DNA of 64,000 nt from Chondrosia reniformis (GCA_947172415.1 OX359201.1:2852001-2916000), one strand, 5' to 3'. Shown: positions 44,801 to 58,319, counted from the stretch's first letter. Program-made: numbers and translations. The notes: generated from the letters alone by a model not told the origin.

Positions 44801-47800
44801 AGTTGTATATACTGGTTGTGTGAACTACTTATATGAACTCGTTATATTTGTATGTACTAGATATATGTAGTAGTTGCATGTAGTAGTTATACTTACTAGT
44901 TGTACTTACTATTTATATTTACTAATTATATGTGTATGTACTAGCTGTATGTATATATTGGTTGTATGCGCTAATTGCACGTACTAGTTGTATGTACTAG
45001 TTGTTGTGGAGTTGTAAGTACTATTGTATGTACTAGTTGTATGTACTAGTTGTATGCACTAGTTGTTTGTACTAGCTGTGTACTAGCTTTATGTACTAGT
45101 TGTGATTATTAGTTCTATGTACTAGATGTATGTACTATTTTTATGTACTGGCTATATGTAGTAGTTTTGTGAACTAGTTATATGTACTATGAGTATGTAT
45201 TAGTTGTATGTACTAGTTGTATTTATTAGAAGTATGTACTAGTTTTATGTTCTAATTATTAGTTGTATGAACTAGTTATATGTACTAGGTTGTAGTTGTG
45301 GGCACTAGTTTTATGTACTACTTATATGTAATATGTGGATGTACTATTTATATGTACTAGTTAAATTTTTATGTATTAGTTATATGTAGTAGGTGTTTGT
45401 ACTAGTTATATGTACTAGTTGCAAGTACTAGATGTATTCACTAGTTGTATGACACTAGTACTAGCTATATTTACTAGTTGTGGGTACTAGTTGTATGTTG
45501 TAGTTGTATGTAGTAGTTCTATGTACAAATTGTATGAACTAGTTTTGTGTTCTAGTTGTATGTATATACTAGTTGCATCTACTAGCTATGTACTAGTTGT
45601 ATGTTCTAGTTGTATGTACTAGTTTTATGCACTTGTTGTAGATTCTTGTACTTGTTATACCAGGTACTAGGAAGGTACTAGTTGTATGTACTAGAAACCA
45701 GTTTTATTTATATACTAGTCGTATGTACTAGAAACCAGTTTTATTTATATACTAGTCGTATGTACTAGTTGTATGCACTATTTGTATGTTCTAGTTGAAG
45801 TTTCTTATACTAGTTATACTATGTACTAAGAAAGTTCTTGTTGTATGTGCTTAATACTAGTTGTACATACTGATTGTATGATCTAATTATACGTATTAGA
45901 TGTATGGACATGTTGTGAGTAATTGTTGTATGTACTAGTTATATGTATTAGTTGTATGTACTAATTGTATGTACTTTACCAGTTGTTTGTACTAGAACTA
46001 GTTATATTTACTAGTTTTAGGTACTAATTGTATGTACTCGTTGTTACTTGTATTTACTAATTACTAGTTGTATGTACTTGTTACTAGTTGTATGAACCAG
46101 TTGTAGGTATTATATAGTTGTATGTACTCGTTGCTACGTGTATGTACAAGTTCAATGTATTAGTGTATATACTAGTACTAGTTAAATTTACTAATTGTAG
46201 ATACTATTTGAATGTACTAGTTCTATGTAGGGACTAGTAAAAGGTAATACTAGTTGGAGTTCTAGTTTAATGTCCTAGTTGTATATACTATATATATGTA
46301 CTAATTTTATGTGTATGTTTAAATCATAGGTACTAATTGTAAGTACAAGTTGTATGAAGTAGTTGTTAGCCTAGTTGTATGTGCTAGTTGTATGTACTAG
46401 TTGTATGTACTAGTTATATGTACTTAGGTGTATGTAGCAGTTGTATGTTCTAATTGGTTGAACTAGTTCTATGTACCAATTGTATGTACTAGTTATTTAC
46501 TAGTTATATGAACTATTTTTATGTCCTAGTTGAATGTGCTACTTGTATGTACTAGTTGTGTGTACTATTTGTATGTACTAGTTGTATGTAGTAGGTGTAT
46601 GTACTAGTTATGTGTACTAGTTGTAAGTTCTAGTAGTAGTAATACTAGATACTAAGCAGGTATTAGTTGTATGTAAAAGGTCTAGTTATATTAACTAGTT
46701 GCAGGTACTAGTTATATGTACTAGTTGAATGTAATAGTTGCGTGTACTAATTATATATAAAAATTGTATGTACCAGTTGTATGTACTAGTTATGTACTAG
46801 CTGTATGTACTAGTTATATGTGCAAGTAGTTTTAACTAGTGGTATGTAATAATTCTAGTAATATAAACTAACTGTAGGCACTAATTGTATGTACTAGTAG
46901 TACACACTAGTACTGGTTATATTTACTAGTTGTAGGTACTAGTTGCATGTAATAGTTGAATATAATAGTTGTATGAACTAGTTGTATGTACTAGTATTAG
47001 TTACATTTACTAGTTGTAAGTATTAGTTGTATGTTCTAGTTGTATGTAGTAGTTGTATGTTCTAAGTGTATGAACTAGTTTTATGTACTAGTTGTATGTA
47101 TTAGTAGTATATACTAGTTGTATGTACTAGTTGTGTGTACTAGTGGTTTGTATTAACTCTATGTATTAGCTATGTACTAGATGCATGTACTAGTTCTAAT
47201 AACTACTTGCATTTACTAGTACTGGTAATATTTAGTAGTTGTAGGTACTAGTTTAATGTACTAGTTGTATGTACTAGTGCAAGCTATATTTACTAATTAT
47301 AGGTATTAGTTTTATGCAGTAGCTGTATATTCTAATTGCTTGAGCTAGTTCTATGTATCAATTGTATGTACTAGTTATATGTACTCTTTGTACGTACTAA
47401 TTGTATGTACTAAGTGTATGTACTATTTATAGGTACCAGTTATATGTGTATGTACTAGTTATATGTACTAGTTGGGTACTATTTATAGGCACTAGTTGTA
47501 AGTTCTAGTATTATTAAAATTAGGTACTAAGTAGGTACTTGTTGTAAGTACTAATTGCATATACTAGTTGTATGTACTAGTTGTATACCAGTTGTATATA
47601 CTAGTTGTATGTACTAGTTGTATACCAGTTGTATATACTAGTTGTATGTACTAGTTGTATACCAGTTGTATATACTAGTTGTATGTACTAGTTGTATACC
47701 AGTTGTATATACTAGTTGTATGTACTAGTTGTAGCACTGATTGTATGGACTGGTTGTATGTACTAGATGTATGTACTAATTGTGTGAAATAATTATACGT

Positions 47801-50350
47801 CATAGTGGGAGTTCTAGTTTAATGTACTAGTTGTATGGACTATATATATGAACTAGGTAAATGTGTATGTTATAGTCATAGGTACTAGTTGTATGTGCTA
47901 CTTGTATGAACTAGTGGTATGTACTAGTTATATATACTATGGTATGTACTATTTATATAGTCTAGTTGTATGTACTACTTGTAGGTTCTAGTACTAGTTA
48001 TACTAGGTACTAGGTAGGTGCTAGTTGTATGTACTAGTACTAGTTATATTTACTAGTTGTAGGTACTAATTGCATGGACTTATTGAATGTTATAGTTGTA
48101 TGTACTAATTGTATGTACTAGTTGTATGTACTAGTTGTAAGAACTAGTCATGTACTAGTTGTATGTAGTAGTTGTATGTTCTAATTGTATGAACTAGTTG
48201 TATATAACACCTGTGTGGACTAGTTATATAGTAGGTGTATTTACTTGTTGTATGTACTAGTTGTATGTCCTAGTTGTATTTACTACTTGTATGTCCTAAT
48301 TGAATGTACTACTCTTATGTACTAGTTGTATGTACTATTAGTATGTACTAGTTGTATGTACTAGGTGTATGTACTAGTTATGTGTACTAATTGTAGGTTC
48401 TAGCACTGGTAATACTAGATATTAAGCAGGTATTAGTTGAATGTACAAGTACTAGTTATATTAAATATTTGAAGGTACTACTTATATGTACTAGTCGAAT
48501 GCAATAGTTGCATGTACTAACTGTATATAATAGTTGTATGTCCTAATTGTATGTACTAGTTAATAGTTGTATAGTCTAGTTTTATGTACTAGTTGGATGT
48601 ACTATTTGTATGTACTAATTGTATGTTCAAATTGTATGTACTTGGTGTATGTAGTAGTTGTATGTTCTAATTGGTTGAACTAGTTCTATGTACTAATTGT
48701 ATGTAATAGTTATGTACTAGTTATATGAACTAGTTTTATGTCCTAGTTCAATGTGCTACTTGTATGTACTAGTTATGTACTAGCTGTATGTACTAGTTAT
48801 GTACTAGCTGTATGTACTAGTTGTATGTACTAGTAGTATTAACTGGTGGTATGTACTAGTAGTATTAACTAGTGGTATGTATTAGTACTGGTAATATTTA
48901 CTAACTGTAGGCACTAGTTGTATGTACTAGTTGTACACACTAGCACTGGTTATATTTACTAGTTGTAGGTTCTAGTTGTATGTACTAGCACTAGTTATAT
49001 TTACTAGTTTTAGGTACTACTTGCATGGACTTGTTGAATGTTATAATTGTATGTACTAATTGTATGTACTAGTTGTAAGAACTAGTTATGTACTAGTTGT
49101 AGGTAGTAGTTGTATTGATTAGTTGTATATACTATTACTAGTAATATTTACTAGTTGTAAATACTAGTTGTAAGTACTAGTTGTATGTACTAGTAGAAGT
49201 TATGATTACTAGTTTTAGGTATTAGTTGCATGTACTAGTTGTATGTAGTAGTTGTATGTTCTAATTGTATGAACTAGTTGTGTGTACAACCTGTATGGAC
49301 TAGTTAGATACTAGGTGTATGTACTAGTTGTATATACTAGTTGTTAGTACTAGCTATATATTCTAGTTGTGTAAACTAGTTGTATGTACTAGTACTAGTT
49401 ATACCAGATATTAAGTAGGTATTAGTTGAATGTACAAGTACTAATTATATTAAATATTTGTAGGTACTACTTATATGTACTAGTCGAATGTAATAGTTGC
49501 ATGTACTAATTGTATATAATAGTTGTATGTACCAGTTGTATGTACTAGTTATGTACTAGTTGTATGTAAACGTTGTATGTACTAGTAGGATTAACTAGTG
49601 GATGTACAAGTAAAGGTAATATATACTAACTGTAGGCACTAGTTGTATGTACTAGTTGTAAGTACTAGAACTGGTTATATTTACTAGTTGTACGTACAAG
49701 TTGTCTGTACTAGTTGAATGTTATAGTTGTATGAACTAGTTGTATGTAGTAGTACAAGTTATATTTACTACTTGTAGGTATTAGTTGTATGTCCTGGTGA
49801 ATGTAGTAGTTGTATGTTGTATTTGTATGAATTAGTTTCATCTACTAGTTGTATGTACTAGTTATATACTAATGTATGTACTAGTTGTATGTACTAGTTG
49901 TACGTACTAGCACTGGCTATATTTACTCTTTGTAGGTATTAGTTGTATGTACTAGTTGTATGTAATAGTTGTATGTTCTAATTGTATGAACTAATTTTAT
50001 GTACTAGTTGTATGTACTGGTTATATACTAGTTGTATGTATTAGTTGTATAAACTAGTGGTATGTACTAGTTGTGTGTACTAGTTGTAGGTATTAGCTGT
50101 ATGTATTAGTTATGTAATAATTGCATGTGCTAGTTCTAATATGTGCTAGTACTAGTAATATTTACTAGTTGTAGGTACTAGTTTTATGAACTAGTTGTAT
50201 GTCATAGTACTAGAACTAGATATATTCAGTAGTTGTAATAGTTGGAGGTCTAGTTTGATATACTTGTTATATGTACTATTTACATGTACCAGTTATATGT
50301 AAATGTTCTAGTCATAGGAACTAATTGTAAGTAGAACTTGTTTTAACTAG
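41858..50350 (+). repeat. 13-bp satellite, block 9
   Basis: Longest uninterrupted satellite stretch, 8.5 kb. It contains a local tandem at about 47580-47730, where GTTGTATACCAGTTGTATAT recurs every 39 bp (three 13-mers), and unoccupied sites for the 26.7-kb transposon (42512) and the DIRS-like element (about 48245). No gene. Confidence 0.95.
47580..47735 (+). repeat. 39-bp tandem repeat (three satellite units)
   Basis: GTATGTACTAGTTGTATACC followed by AGTTGTATATACTAGTT repeats about four times with almost no change, in contrast to the diverged surroundings. A very recent local amplification of a trimer. Confidence 0.8.
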
Positions 50351-51177
50351 CTTACCAAAGACCGTTCCTAGTATAAAAATGGCCGCAAAACTCGATTAAA
50401 TGTTCCCTGAAGCTATACAACCTATCTCCGAGTTACAAATGGCTGCTGATTTCGAAAATATGGCCTATGAAACCATACCGAAGACCGTTTCTAGGTTAAA
50501 AATGGTCGCCAAATTTGATTAAAGGGTCCCCGAAGCTCTAAGACCTATCCCTGAGTTAAAATTGTCTACAAATTTCGAAAATATGGGCTATGAAAGCGTA
50601 CCAAAGACCGTTCCTAGGATTAAATGGCCTCCGAACTCGATAAAAGTGTCCCCGAAGCCCTACAACTTATCTCCGAGTTAAAATGGCTGCCCATTTCAAA
50701 CATATAGGCTATGAATCTGTACCGAAGACTGTTCCTAGGATAATAAGTAGTTCGAGTTTTAAAACTCGTGGGGCTGCTGCCCCACAAATTTACTCAAACT
50801 ACTTGGCCGCATCGTTGGGCTTTGACATATTACTCTTAATCCTAACGATTGAGGACGCTTAAGTGTGCTAAAAATTATGAATAGCGACAGAAAAGCTTCG
50901 TTAACTAAAGCTTCCTGAACGCCACCATTTGCAAAAACCTTGTATTGACGCATAAATTAGGTGTTACAATAGTTGCATATGAACTCATATTATACATGTA
51001 TCGACGTATAAAATGTGTTATAATAGTTGCGTATGAACTCGTATTATATATATATATATGTATATATCCGTAACATTAAGCCATACATAAATCGCGTTAT
51101 GAAAACAATAGAGGGGGCTTCCTGTGGCAGCCCCTAAAAATTGCTGCCGAACTTTATTAAAGGGTCCCCTGTTTGTA
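50351..51177 (+). repeat. CCTAGG-monomer segment, copy 3
   Basis: Four monomers start at 50354, 50477, 50600 and 50721 (spacing 123, 123, 121). A fully paired T-shaped foldback (50745-50804) and the shared tail, with tandem GTTGCGTATGAACT words and an (AT)n run near 51040, follow. A 64-codon frame on the minus strand here shows no family features and is taken as chance. Confidence 0.85.
50745..50804. other. T-shaped foldback in segment copy 3
   Basis: Outer stem AAGTAGTT (50745-50752) with AACTACTT (50797-50804). Arm 1 is CGAGTTTT/AAAACTCG (50753-50768). Arm 2 is GTGGGGC-TGCT-GCCCCAC (50768-50785), a perfect 7-bp stem. This is the best-paired copy. Confidence 0.7.
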
Positions 51178-53128
51178 TTATTCATATGTACTTGTTATAT
51201 TTTTATGTATTAGTTATATGTAGTAGGTGTTTGTACTATTTATATGTACTAGTTACATTTTTATGTATTAGTTATATGTAGTAGATGTGTGCTCTAGTTA
51301 TATGTTCTATTTGAATGTATATACTAGTTGTATTTTCTAGTTGTATGTACTAGTTGAATGTACTAGTTATAGGTTCTTGTACTAGTTATACTTGGTATAC
51401 TTAGAAGGTAGTTGTTGTATGTACTAGTTGTATATACTAGTTTTATGAACTAGGTTTATGTACCAGTTGCACGTACTATTTATAATAATCGGATATATGT
51501 GTATGTACTAGTTATATGTAGTAGGTGATTGTACTAGTTATATGTCCTAGTTGCTTTTACTTGTATGTAGTAGCTATGTACTACTTGTATATACAAGTTG
51601 TAGTTTCTAGTATTATGTACTCGTTCTATGAGCTAGTTGTATATACTAGTTTCTAGTTGTATGTACTAGTTGTATGTACTAGGTCCATGTACTAGTTGAA
51701 TGTACTAGGTGCATGTACTATGTGTATGTACTATTTTTAAGCACCAGTTATATGTGTATGTACTAGTTATATGCTTGTGTACTAGTTATCTCTACTAGTT
51801 GTATGCACTAGCTGTATGCACTAGTTGTATGAACTATTTATAATTTCTAGGTATATGTGTATGTACTAGTCATATGTAGTAGGTGGATGTACTAGTTTTA
51901 TGTCCTAGTTGTTTGTACTAGTAGTATGTACCAGTTGTATGTACGGCTTATATGTATTCGTTATATTTGTATGAACTAGATATATGTACTAATTGAACGT
52001 ATTATCTATATGTACTATTTATATGTGTATGTACCAGTTATATGTACTAGCTGTATGTACTTGCTGTATATACTAATTGCATGTACTATCTGTATGTACT
52101 AGTACTAGTTATATTTACTAGTTGTAGGTACTAGGTTTAGGAACTATTTGTATGTGGTAGTTGTATGTACTAGATATCAACCAGTTGTATTTACTAGTTG
52201 TATGTACTAGTTGTTTGTACTACCTGCGTACTAGTTTTATATACTTGTTGTATGCACTAATTGTTTGTACTAGTTGTATGTACTAGATATATGTAGTAGT
52301 TGTGTGTACTAGTTACATGCACTAGTTGTATGTATAAATTGTATGTAGTAGTTGTATGAAGAAGTTTTATGCACTAGATGTATGTTCTAGTTGTAGGTTC
52401 TAATACTAGTTATACTAATTACCAGGGAAGTACTAGTTTTATGTGTTATATACTAGTTGTACGTACTAGTTGTGTGTAGAAATTATATGTATTACATGCA
52501 AGTAACAGTTGTGGGTAATTGTATGTACTAGTTGTATATGCTAGTTGTATGCATTAGTGACTAATTGTATGTACTAGTTGTATGTACTTGTTGTTTGAAC
52601 TACTTGTAGTTTCCAGTACAAGTTATACTAGGTATTAGGAAGGAACTAATATTTTGTACTTGTTGTATGTACTATTGTTATGTACTAGTCATGTGTATAA
52701 GTACTATTCATATTTAGTAGTTATATGTACTAGTTGAGTGTAATTGTTGTATGTACTAGTTGTATATACTATTTATAAGTACTAGTTGTATGTACTGGTT
52801 GTATGAACCACTTGTATGAACTTGTTATATTTGTATGTACTAGATGCATGTACTATTTATATGTACTAGATGTAGGTAATAGTTGTATGTACTAGTTGTA
52901 TGTATGAGTTGTATGTTCTAAATATAAGTTCAAATACTAGTTATACTAGGACCTAGGTAGGCACTAGTTGTTTGTACTAGATACTAGTTGTATGTACTAG
53001 TTATATATACTAGTTATGTGGGAGTTGTATGTATTAGTTGCACGTATATAAGAGTTGTATGTAGTAGCTATCTACTAGTTGTATATACTAGTTGTACGTT
53101 CTAGTATTATGTACTCATATTATGAAAT
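51178..53128 (+). repeat. 13-bp satellite, block 10
   Basis: Same satellite; parallel to 26094-26727 and 41858-42520 for its first 700 bp. It includes an unoccupied site for the 26.7-kb transposon near 51900. Confidence 0.95.
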
Positions 53129-53671
53129 ATCTTTGTAAAGGTTCATCTTTTGACTTTTAGAGCGTCTAGAGATTCAGTTTTTTCCAATTCTTCTGTCTGC
53201 CAAACGTTTCGACCCTGGGGGTTTTCTTCAGTGCCTGGTGGTGGTCTTCAAGGTGTCTTCATATATAGGCATCTTTTCCCGCCATTTTCGATTACCTCAT
53301 CAGTGATGTCATCGGTTACGTCATTTCCGGAGGAAGGAGAGGTGAAGGGATTATTCATAAAGAAGGCTTTCCAATCACTTCTTGGTACAAATCCTTGATC
53401 TAAGTTCATTCTTACCTGACATTGTTGGATCTTCAGGGCTTCCTTAATTCTTCTTCTGTACCAGTTCTCTTCCCTCTCCACCACTCTGGCTTGGCTCCAC
53501 TCAATTGGATGGCCGGTTTTTAGGGAGTGAACAGCTAAGCCATTGTTCACATCCCCCATCCTGACTTTTAGCGTTCTTCCAGTTTCTCCAGTGTACACTG
53601 CAGGGCAACTAGAACAGGGGATCTGGTAAATATAAAGATAAGTTCGACGCAGTTAGAAGAAATCCTTATTC
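53129..53671 (-). mobile_element. Penelope-like element, 5'-truncated
   Basis: About 540 bp on the minus strand containing only the end of the coding region (GIY-YIG domain) and the 3' UTR. The 3' UTR has CTGAAGAAAACCCCCAGGGT followed by CGAAACGTTTGG, a structure common near Penelope-type ends. Candidate target duplication: CATATTATGAAAT (53116-53128) and CATTCTATAAAAT (53672-53684), 10 of 13 matching. Both copies resemble satellite sequence at 63418. 5' truncation is the usual outcome of target-primed insertion. Confidence 0.75.
53248..53640 (-). pseudogene. GIY-YIG endonuclease domain of a Penelope-like element
   Basis: The frame opens upstream at about 53640 (LYIYQIPCSSCPAVYTGETG) and runs to a stop at 53248. 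Seen: IYQIPC-x2-C, then VYTGETGRTLKVRM (the YxGET/R core), AVHSLKTGHPIEW, and REENWYRRRIKEALKI with the catalytic Glu region. This is the GIY-YIG nuclease fused to RT in Penelope-like elements, with the CxxC and H residues of the zinc-binding insertion. The start shown by a GTG (53596-53598) is only the Val of AVYTGE. The RT part is missing, so it is a fragment. About 35 residues after the nuclease are acidic and Ser-rich. Confidence 0.85.
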
Positions 53672-56600
53672 CATTCTATAAAATACTTGTATGTACTAGT
53701 TTCTAGTTATATGTAATATTTTTACGTACTCTTCGTATGTACTATGTGTATGTACTATTTATAAGTACCAGTTATATATGTATGTACTAGTTATTTGTTT
53801 GTGTAATAGTACTGGTTATATTTATGTGTACTAGTTATATGTACTAGTTGCAAGTACTAGTTGTATTCACTAGTTGTATGTACTAATTTTATGAACTAGT
53901 TGTATACACTAGTTCTATGCACTAGCACTAGTTATATTTACTAGTTGTATGTACTAGTTGTGTGTACTAGATATGAACCAGTTGTATGTACAAGTTTATG
54001 CACTAGTTGTTTTTACTAGCTATGTATTAGTTGTTTTTATTATTTATATGTACCAGTTGTGTGCACTAGTTGTATGTACTAGTTGTGTGTACTATTTATG
54101 TGTACTAATTCTATGCACTTGATGTATTTACTAGTTGTAGGTTCCAGTACTAGTTATACTAGTTACTAGGTAGGTACTAGTTGTATGTACGAGATACTAG
54201 TTGTATGTACTAGTTGTTTGTACTATTTATATGTACCAATTGTATGTAGTAGTTATATGTACTAGTTGAGTGTAACTGTTGTATGTACTAGTTGTATATA
54301 CTATTTATAAGAACTAGTTGTATGTACTGGTTGTATGAACTACTTAAATGAACTCGTTATATTTGTATGTACTAGATAGATGTACTAGTTTTATGTACTA
54401 GATATATGTAGTAGTTGTATGTACTAGTTATACGTACTAGTTGAACTTACTATTTATATTTACTAAATATATGTGTATGTACTAGCTGTATGTATATACT
54501 GGTTGTATATGCTAATTGCACATACTAGTTGTATGTACTATTACTATATAATTATATTTACTAGTTATAGGTGCTAGTTGTATGTACTAGTTGTATGTGG
54601 TAGTTGTATGTACTTTTGTATGTACTAGTTCTATGTACTAGTTGTATGCACTAGTTGTTTGTACTAGCTGTGTACTAGGTTTATGTACTAGTTGTATTTA
54701 TTAGTTTTATGTACTAGTTGTATGTACTAGTTGTATGTACTAGATGTATGTACTATTTATATGAACTGGCTATATGTAAACTAGTTATATGTACTAGTTG
54801 TATGTATTAGTTGTATGTACTAGTTGTATTTATTAGAAGTATGTACTAGTTATATGTTCTAATTATTAGTTGTATGAACTAGTTATATGTACTAGGTTGT
54901 AGTTGTAGACACTAGTTTTATGTACTACTTATATGTAATATGCGTATGTACTATTTATATGTACTAGTTGCAAGTACTAGTTGTATTCACTAGTTGTATG
55001 GACTTGTACTAGCTATATTTACTAGTTGTTGGTACTAGTTGTAGGTACTAATTGTATGTGGTAGTTGTATGTAGTTGTATTTATTAGAAGTATGTACTAG
55101 TTATATGTTCTAATTATTAGTTGTATGAACTAGTTATATGTACTAGGTTGTAGTTGTAGGCACTAGTTTATGTACTACTTATATGTAATATGCGTATGTA
55201 CTATTTATATGTACTAGTTAAATTTTTATGTATGAGTTATATGTAGTAGGTGTGTGTACTAGTTATACGTACTAGTTGCAAATACTAGTTGTATTCACTA
55301 GTTGTATGGACTAGTACTAGCTATATTTACTAGTTGTAGGTACTAGTTGTATGTGGTAGTTGTATGTAGTAGTTCTATGTACAAATTGTATGAACTAGTT
55401 TTGTGTTCTATTTGTATGTATATACTAGTTGTTTGTACTAGCTTTGTACTAGTTGTATGTTCTAGTTGTATGTACTAGTTTTATGTACTTGTTGTAGATT
55501 CTTGTACATGTTATATATACTAGGTAATAGGAAGGTACTAGTTGTATGTACTAGAAACTAGTTTTATGTACTAGTTGTATGTACTAGTTTATGAACTAGT
55601 TTTATATAGTAGCTGAGTTGTATTTACAATTTGCATATACTAGTTATATGTTTGTGAACTAGTTATAAGTACTAGTTGTGTGCACTAGCTGTATGTACTA
55701 GTTGTATGCACTAGATATGAATCAGTTGTATGTACAAGTTGTATGTACTAGTTGTATGCACTAGATATGAATCAGTTGTATGCACAAGTTGTATATACTA
55801 GTTTTATGCTCTAGATGTATGTACTATTTACATGTATTAGTTATATGTAGTAGTTGTGTGGACCAGGTATATGTTCTAGTTGTACCTATTGGTTGTATAT
55901 TCTATTTGTATGCACTATTTGTATGTTCTTGTTGTAGGTTCTAAAACTAATTATACTATGTACTAGGGAAGTACTAGTTGTATGTGCTTAATACTAGTTG
56001 TACGTACTGGTTGTATGATCTAATTATATGTATTAGATGTATGGAAAAGTTGTGGGTAATTGTTGTATGTACTAGTTATATGTATTAGTTGTATGTACTA
56101 ATTGTATGTACTTTACCAGTTGTTTGTACTAGAACTAGTTATATTTACTAGTTTTAGGTACTAATTATATGTACTTACGTATGTGCAAGTAGTATATACA
56201 AGTTATGCTTGCTAGTTGTAAGTACTAGTTGGAAGTCCTATGTTCTAGTTATATGCACTATTTTTATGTACTAAGTATTATGTACTAGTTGCATGTACTA
56301 GTTGTATGTATCAGTTTTTTGTAGTCCTTCTAAGTACTAGTTCTATGTACTGGGTTATTGTACTACTTGTATGTTCTAATTGTATGAACTAGTTTTATGT
56401 ACTAATTGGAAGTACTTTCTAGTACTAGTTATATGAACTAGTGTTAGGACTAGTTGAATGTACTGGTTGTATACACTAATTGTGTATACTAGTTGTGTTT
56501 ACTAGTTGTATGTACAAGTCGTATGTACTAGTTTAATGTACTAGTAGTGTGTACTCATTGCTACCTGTGTGTACTAGTTTTATGTACTAGTTTATATACT

Positions 56601-58075
56601 AGTACTAGTCATATTTACTAGATGTATGGACTAGTTGAACGTACTAGTTTTATGTGCATGTTCTGGTTATATGTTCTAGTTGTATGTACAAGTTGTATGT
56701 ACTAGTTGTATGTACTCGGTGTTTGTACTAGCTATATTTTCTATACATTTTATTAACTAGTTGTATGTACTAGTACTAGTTATATTTACTAGTTGTAGGT
56801 ACAAATTATATGTACTAATATAGGCTGTGTGTACTAGTTATATATATATGTGTATGGACTATTTGTATGTACTTGTACTAGTAAGCTTGAGTACTAGTTA
56901 ATCTATTTACTAAGTAGGCACTAGTAAAATGTAATACTAGTTGGAGTTTAATGTCCTAGTTGTATGTACTATTTATATGTACTAATTTTATGTGTATGTT
57001 TCAATCATAGGTACTAGTTGTAAATACAAGTTGTATGAAGTAGTTGTTAGCCAAGTTGTATGTGCTAGTTGTATGTATTAGTTGTATGTTCTAGTTATAT
57101 GTATTACTTGTTTGTACTTGTTATACATACTAGTAGAATGTACTAGTAGTGTGTACTAGTTGTAGGTACTAGTTTTATGTTATAGTTGTATGTACTAGTT
57201 GTATGCTCTAGTGGTATGTACCAGATGCATGTACTATTTATATGGACCAGTTATATGTGAATATACTAGTTATATGTAGTAGTTGGTGTCTACTAGTTTT
57301 ATGTTATGGTTGTATGTACTAGTTGTGTGTACTAGTTGTGTGTACCACTGAAATGTACTAGTTGTATGTACTAGGTATATGTACTTGTTATTAGTTCCAT
57401 GTACTAGTTGTGGGCACTAATTTGATGTATTAGTTGTATTTACTAGTTGTATGTACTAATTATATGTACTAGTTGTAGGTTCTGGTATTAGCAAAACTAG
57501 TTACTAAGTAGGTACTATTTGTATGTACAAATACTAGTTATATGTACTAATTGTAGGTTCTGGTATTGGAAAAACTAGTTACTAGGTAGGTACTATTTGT
57601 ATGTACAAGTACTAGTTATATTAACTAGTTATAGGTACTGGATATATGTACTAGTTGAATGAAATAGTTATATCTACTAATTGCTTATTATAATTCTATA
57701 TAATAGTTGTATGTACTAGTTGTATGAACTAGTTGTATGTAGTAGTGGTTTTAACTAGTGGCGTGTACTTGTACTGGTAATATTTACTAACTGTAGGCAC
57801 TAGTTGTATGTACTAGTTGTACGTACTAGCACTTGTTATATTTACTAGTTGTACGTACAACTTGTCTGTACTAGTTGAATGTTATAGTTGTATGAACTAG
57901 TTGTATGTAGTAGTTGTTTTAACTAGTGGCGTGTACTTGTACTGGTAATATTTACTAACTGTAGGCACTAGTTGTATGTACTAGTTGTACGTACTAGGAC
58001 TAGTTATATTTACTAGTTGTAGGTTATAATTGGATGTACTAGTTGAATGCAATAGTTGTATGTACTAATTATATG
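53672..58075 (+). repeat. 13-bp satellite, block 11
   Basis: Same satellite. It includes the unoccupied site of the CR1/L2-like LINE (56401-56460), and the marker TTGGAGTT at 56941 that also falls at 16351, 36790 and 46254. Confidence 0.95.
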
Positions 58076-58319
58076 AAAAATCTAAGATACCATTTTCCTA
58101 CATGCTATATGCCTATTCTGTAAAAAGAGCCTATAGGGGAACTAAACCTAAAGAGAGCTTTAGATGAAGATACAGTAGTCTTTTCTTCCTTCTTTTCCCT
58201 TCTTTCATCTTCTTCTCCACTGGGTCAGACAGCCGTTTCTGGGAATTCCACCCTTCATCAGTGATCCTGGGAGTCTTTGTCTTTTTCTTTATCTTGATCT
58301 TCTGTGAATCCTTGGCTCT
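58076..58319 (-). mobile_element. Hammerhead-bearing small element, copy 2
   Basis: 244 bp starting AAAAATCTAAGATACCATTT. It matches the first ~270 bp of copy 1 with few changes and stops at CCTTGGCTCT. It is flanked by ATG on both sides (58073-58075 and 58320-58322), and the unoccupied site at 38490-38520 has ATG once. It is therefore a real, separate insertion with a 3-bp duplication. Copy 1 is longer at the right end, so this is either a shorter variant or copy 1 has extra sequence. Confidence 0.7.
58222..58267 (-). ncRNA. Type I hammerhead ribozyme motif, copy 2
   Basis: Same 46-base design as copy 1: CTGATGA core (58261-58255), stem II AGGG/CCCA around TGGAATT, GAA core, AC/GT stem III with loop GGCT, and GTC cleavage triplet. 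Stem I is GGATCA with TGACCC, one mismatch. The change in the stem II loop (A to G) leaves the core untouched. Confidence 0.65.

Noticed and set aside
50759-50953. 64-codon minus-strand frame in the CCTAGG-monomer segment
   Set aside because: It covers the foldback and unique tail, is not kept open in the other two copies and shows no motif.
53208-53255. Second hammerhead in the Penelope-like 3' end (CTGAAGA ... CGAAACG on the minus strand)
   Set aside because: The core pieces are present, but no paired stem I or GTC cleavage triplet follows in the right place. At most it is a degenerate relic.
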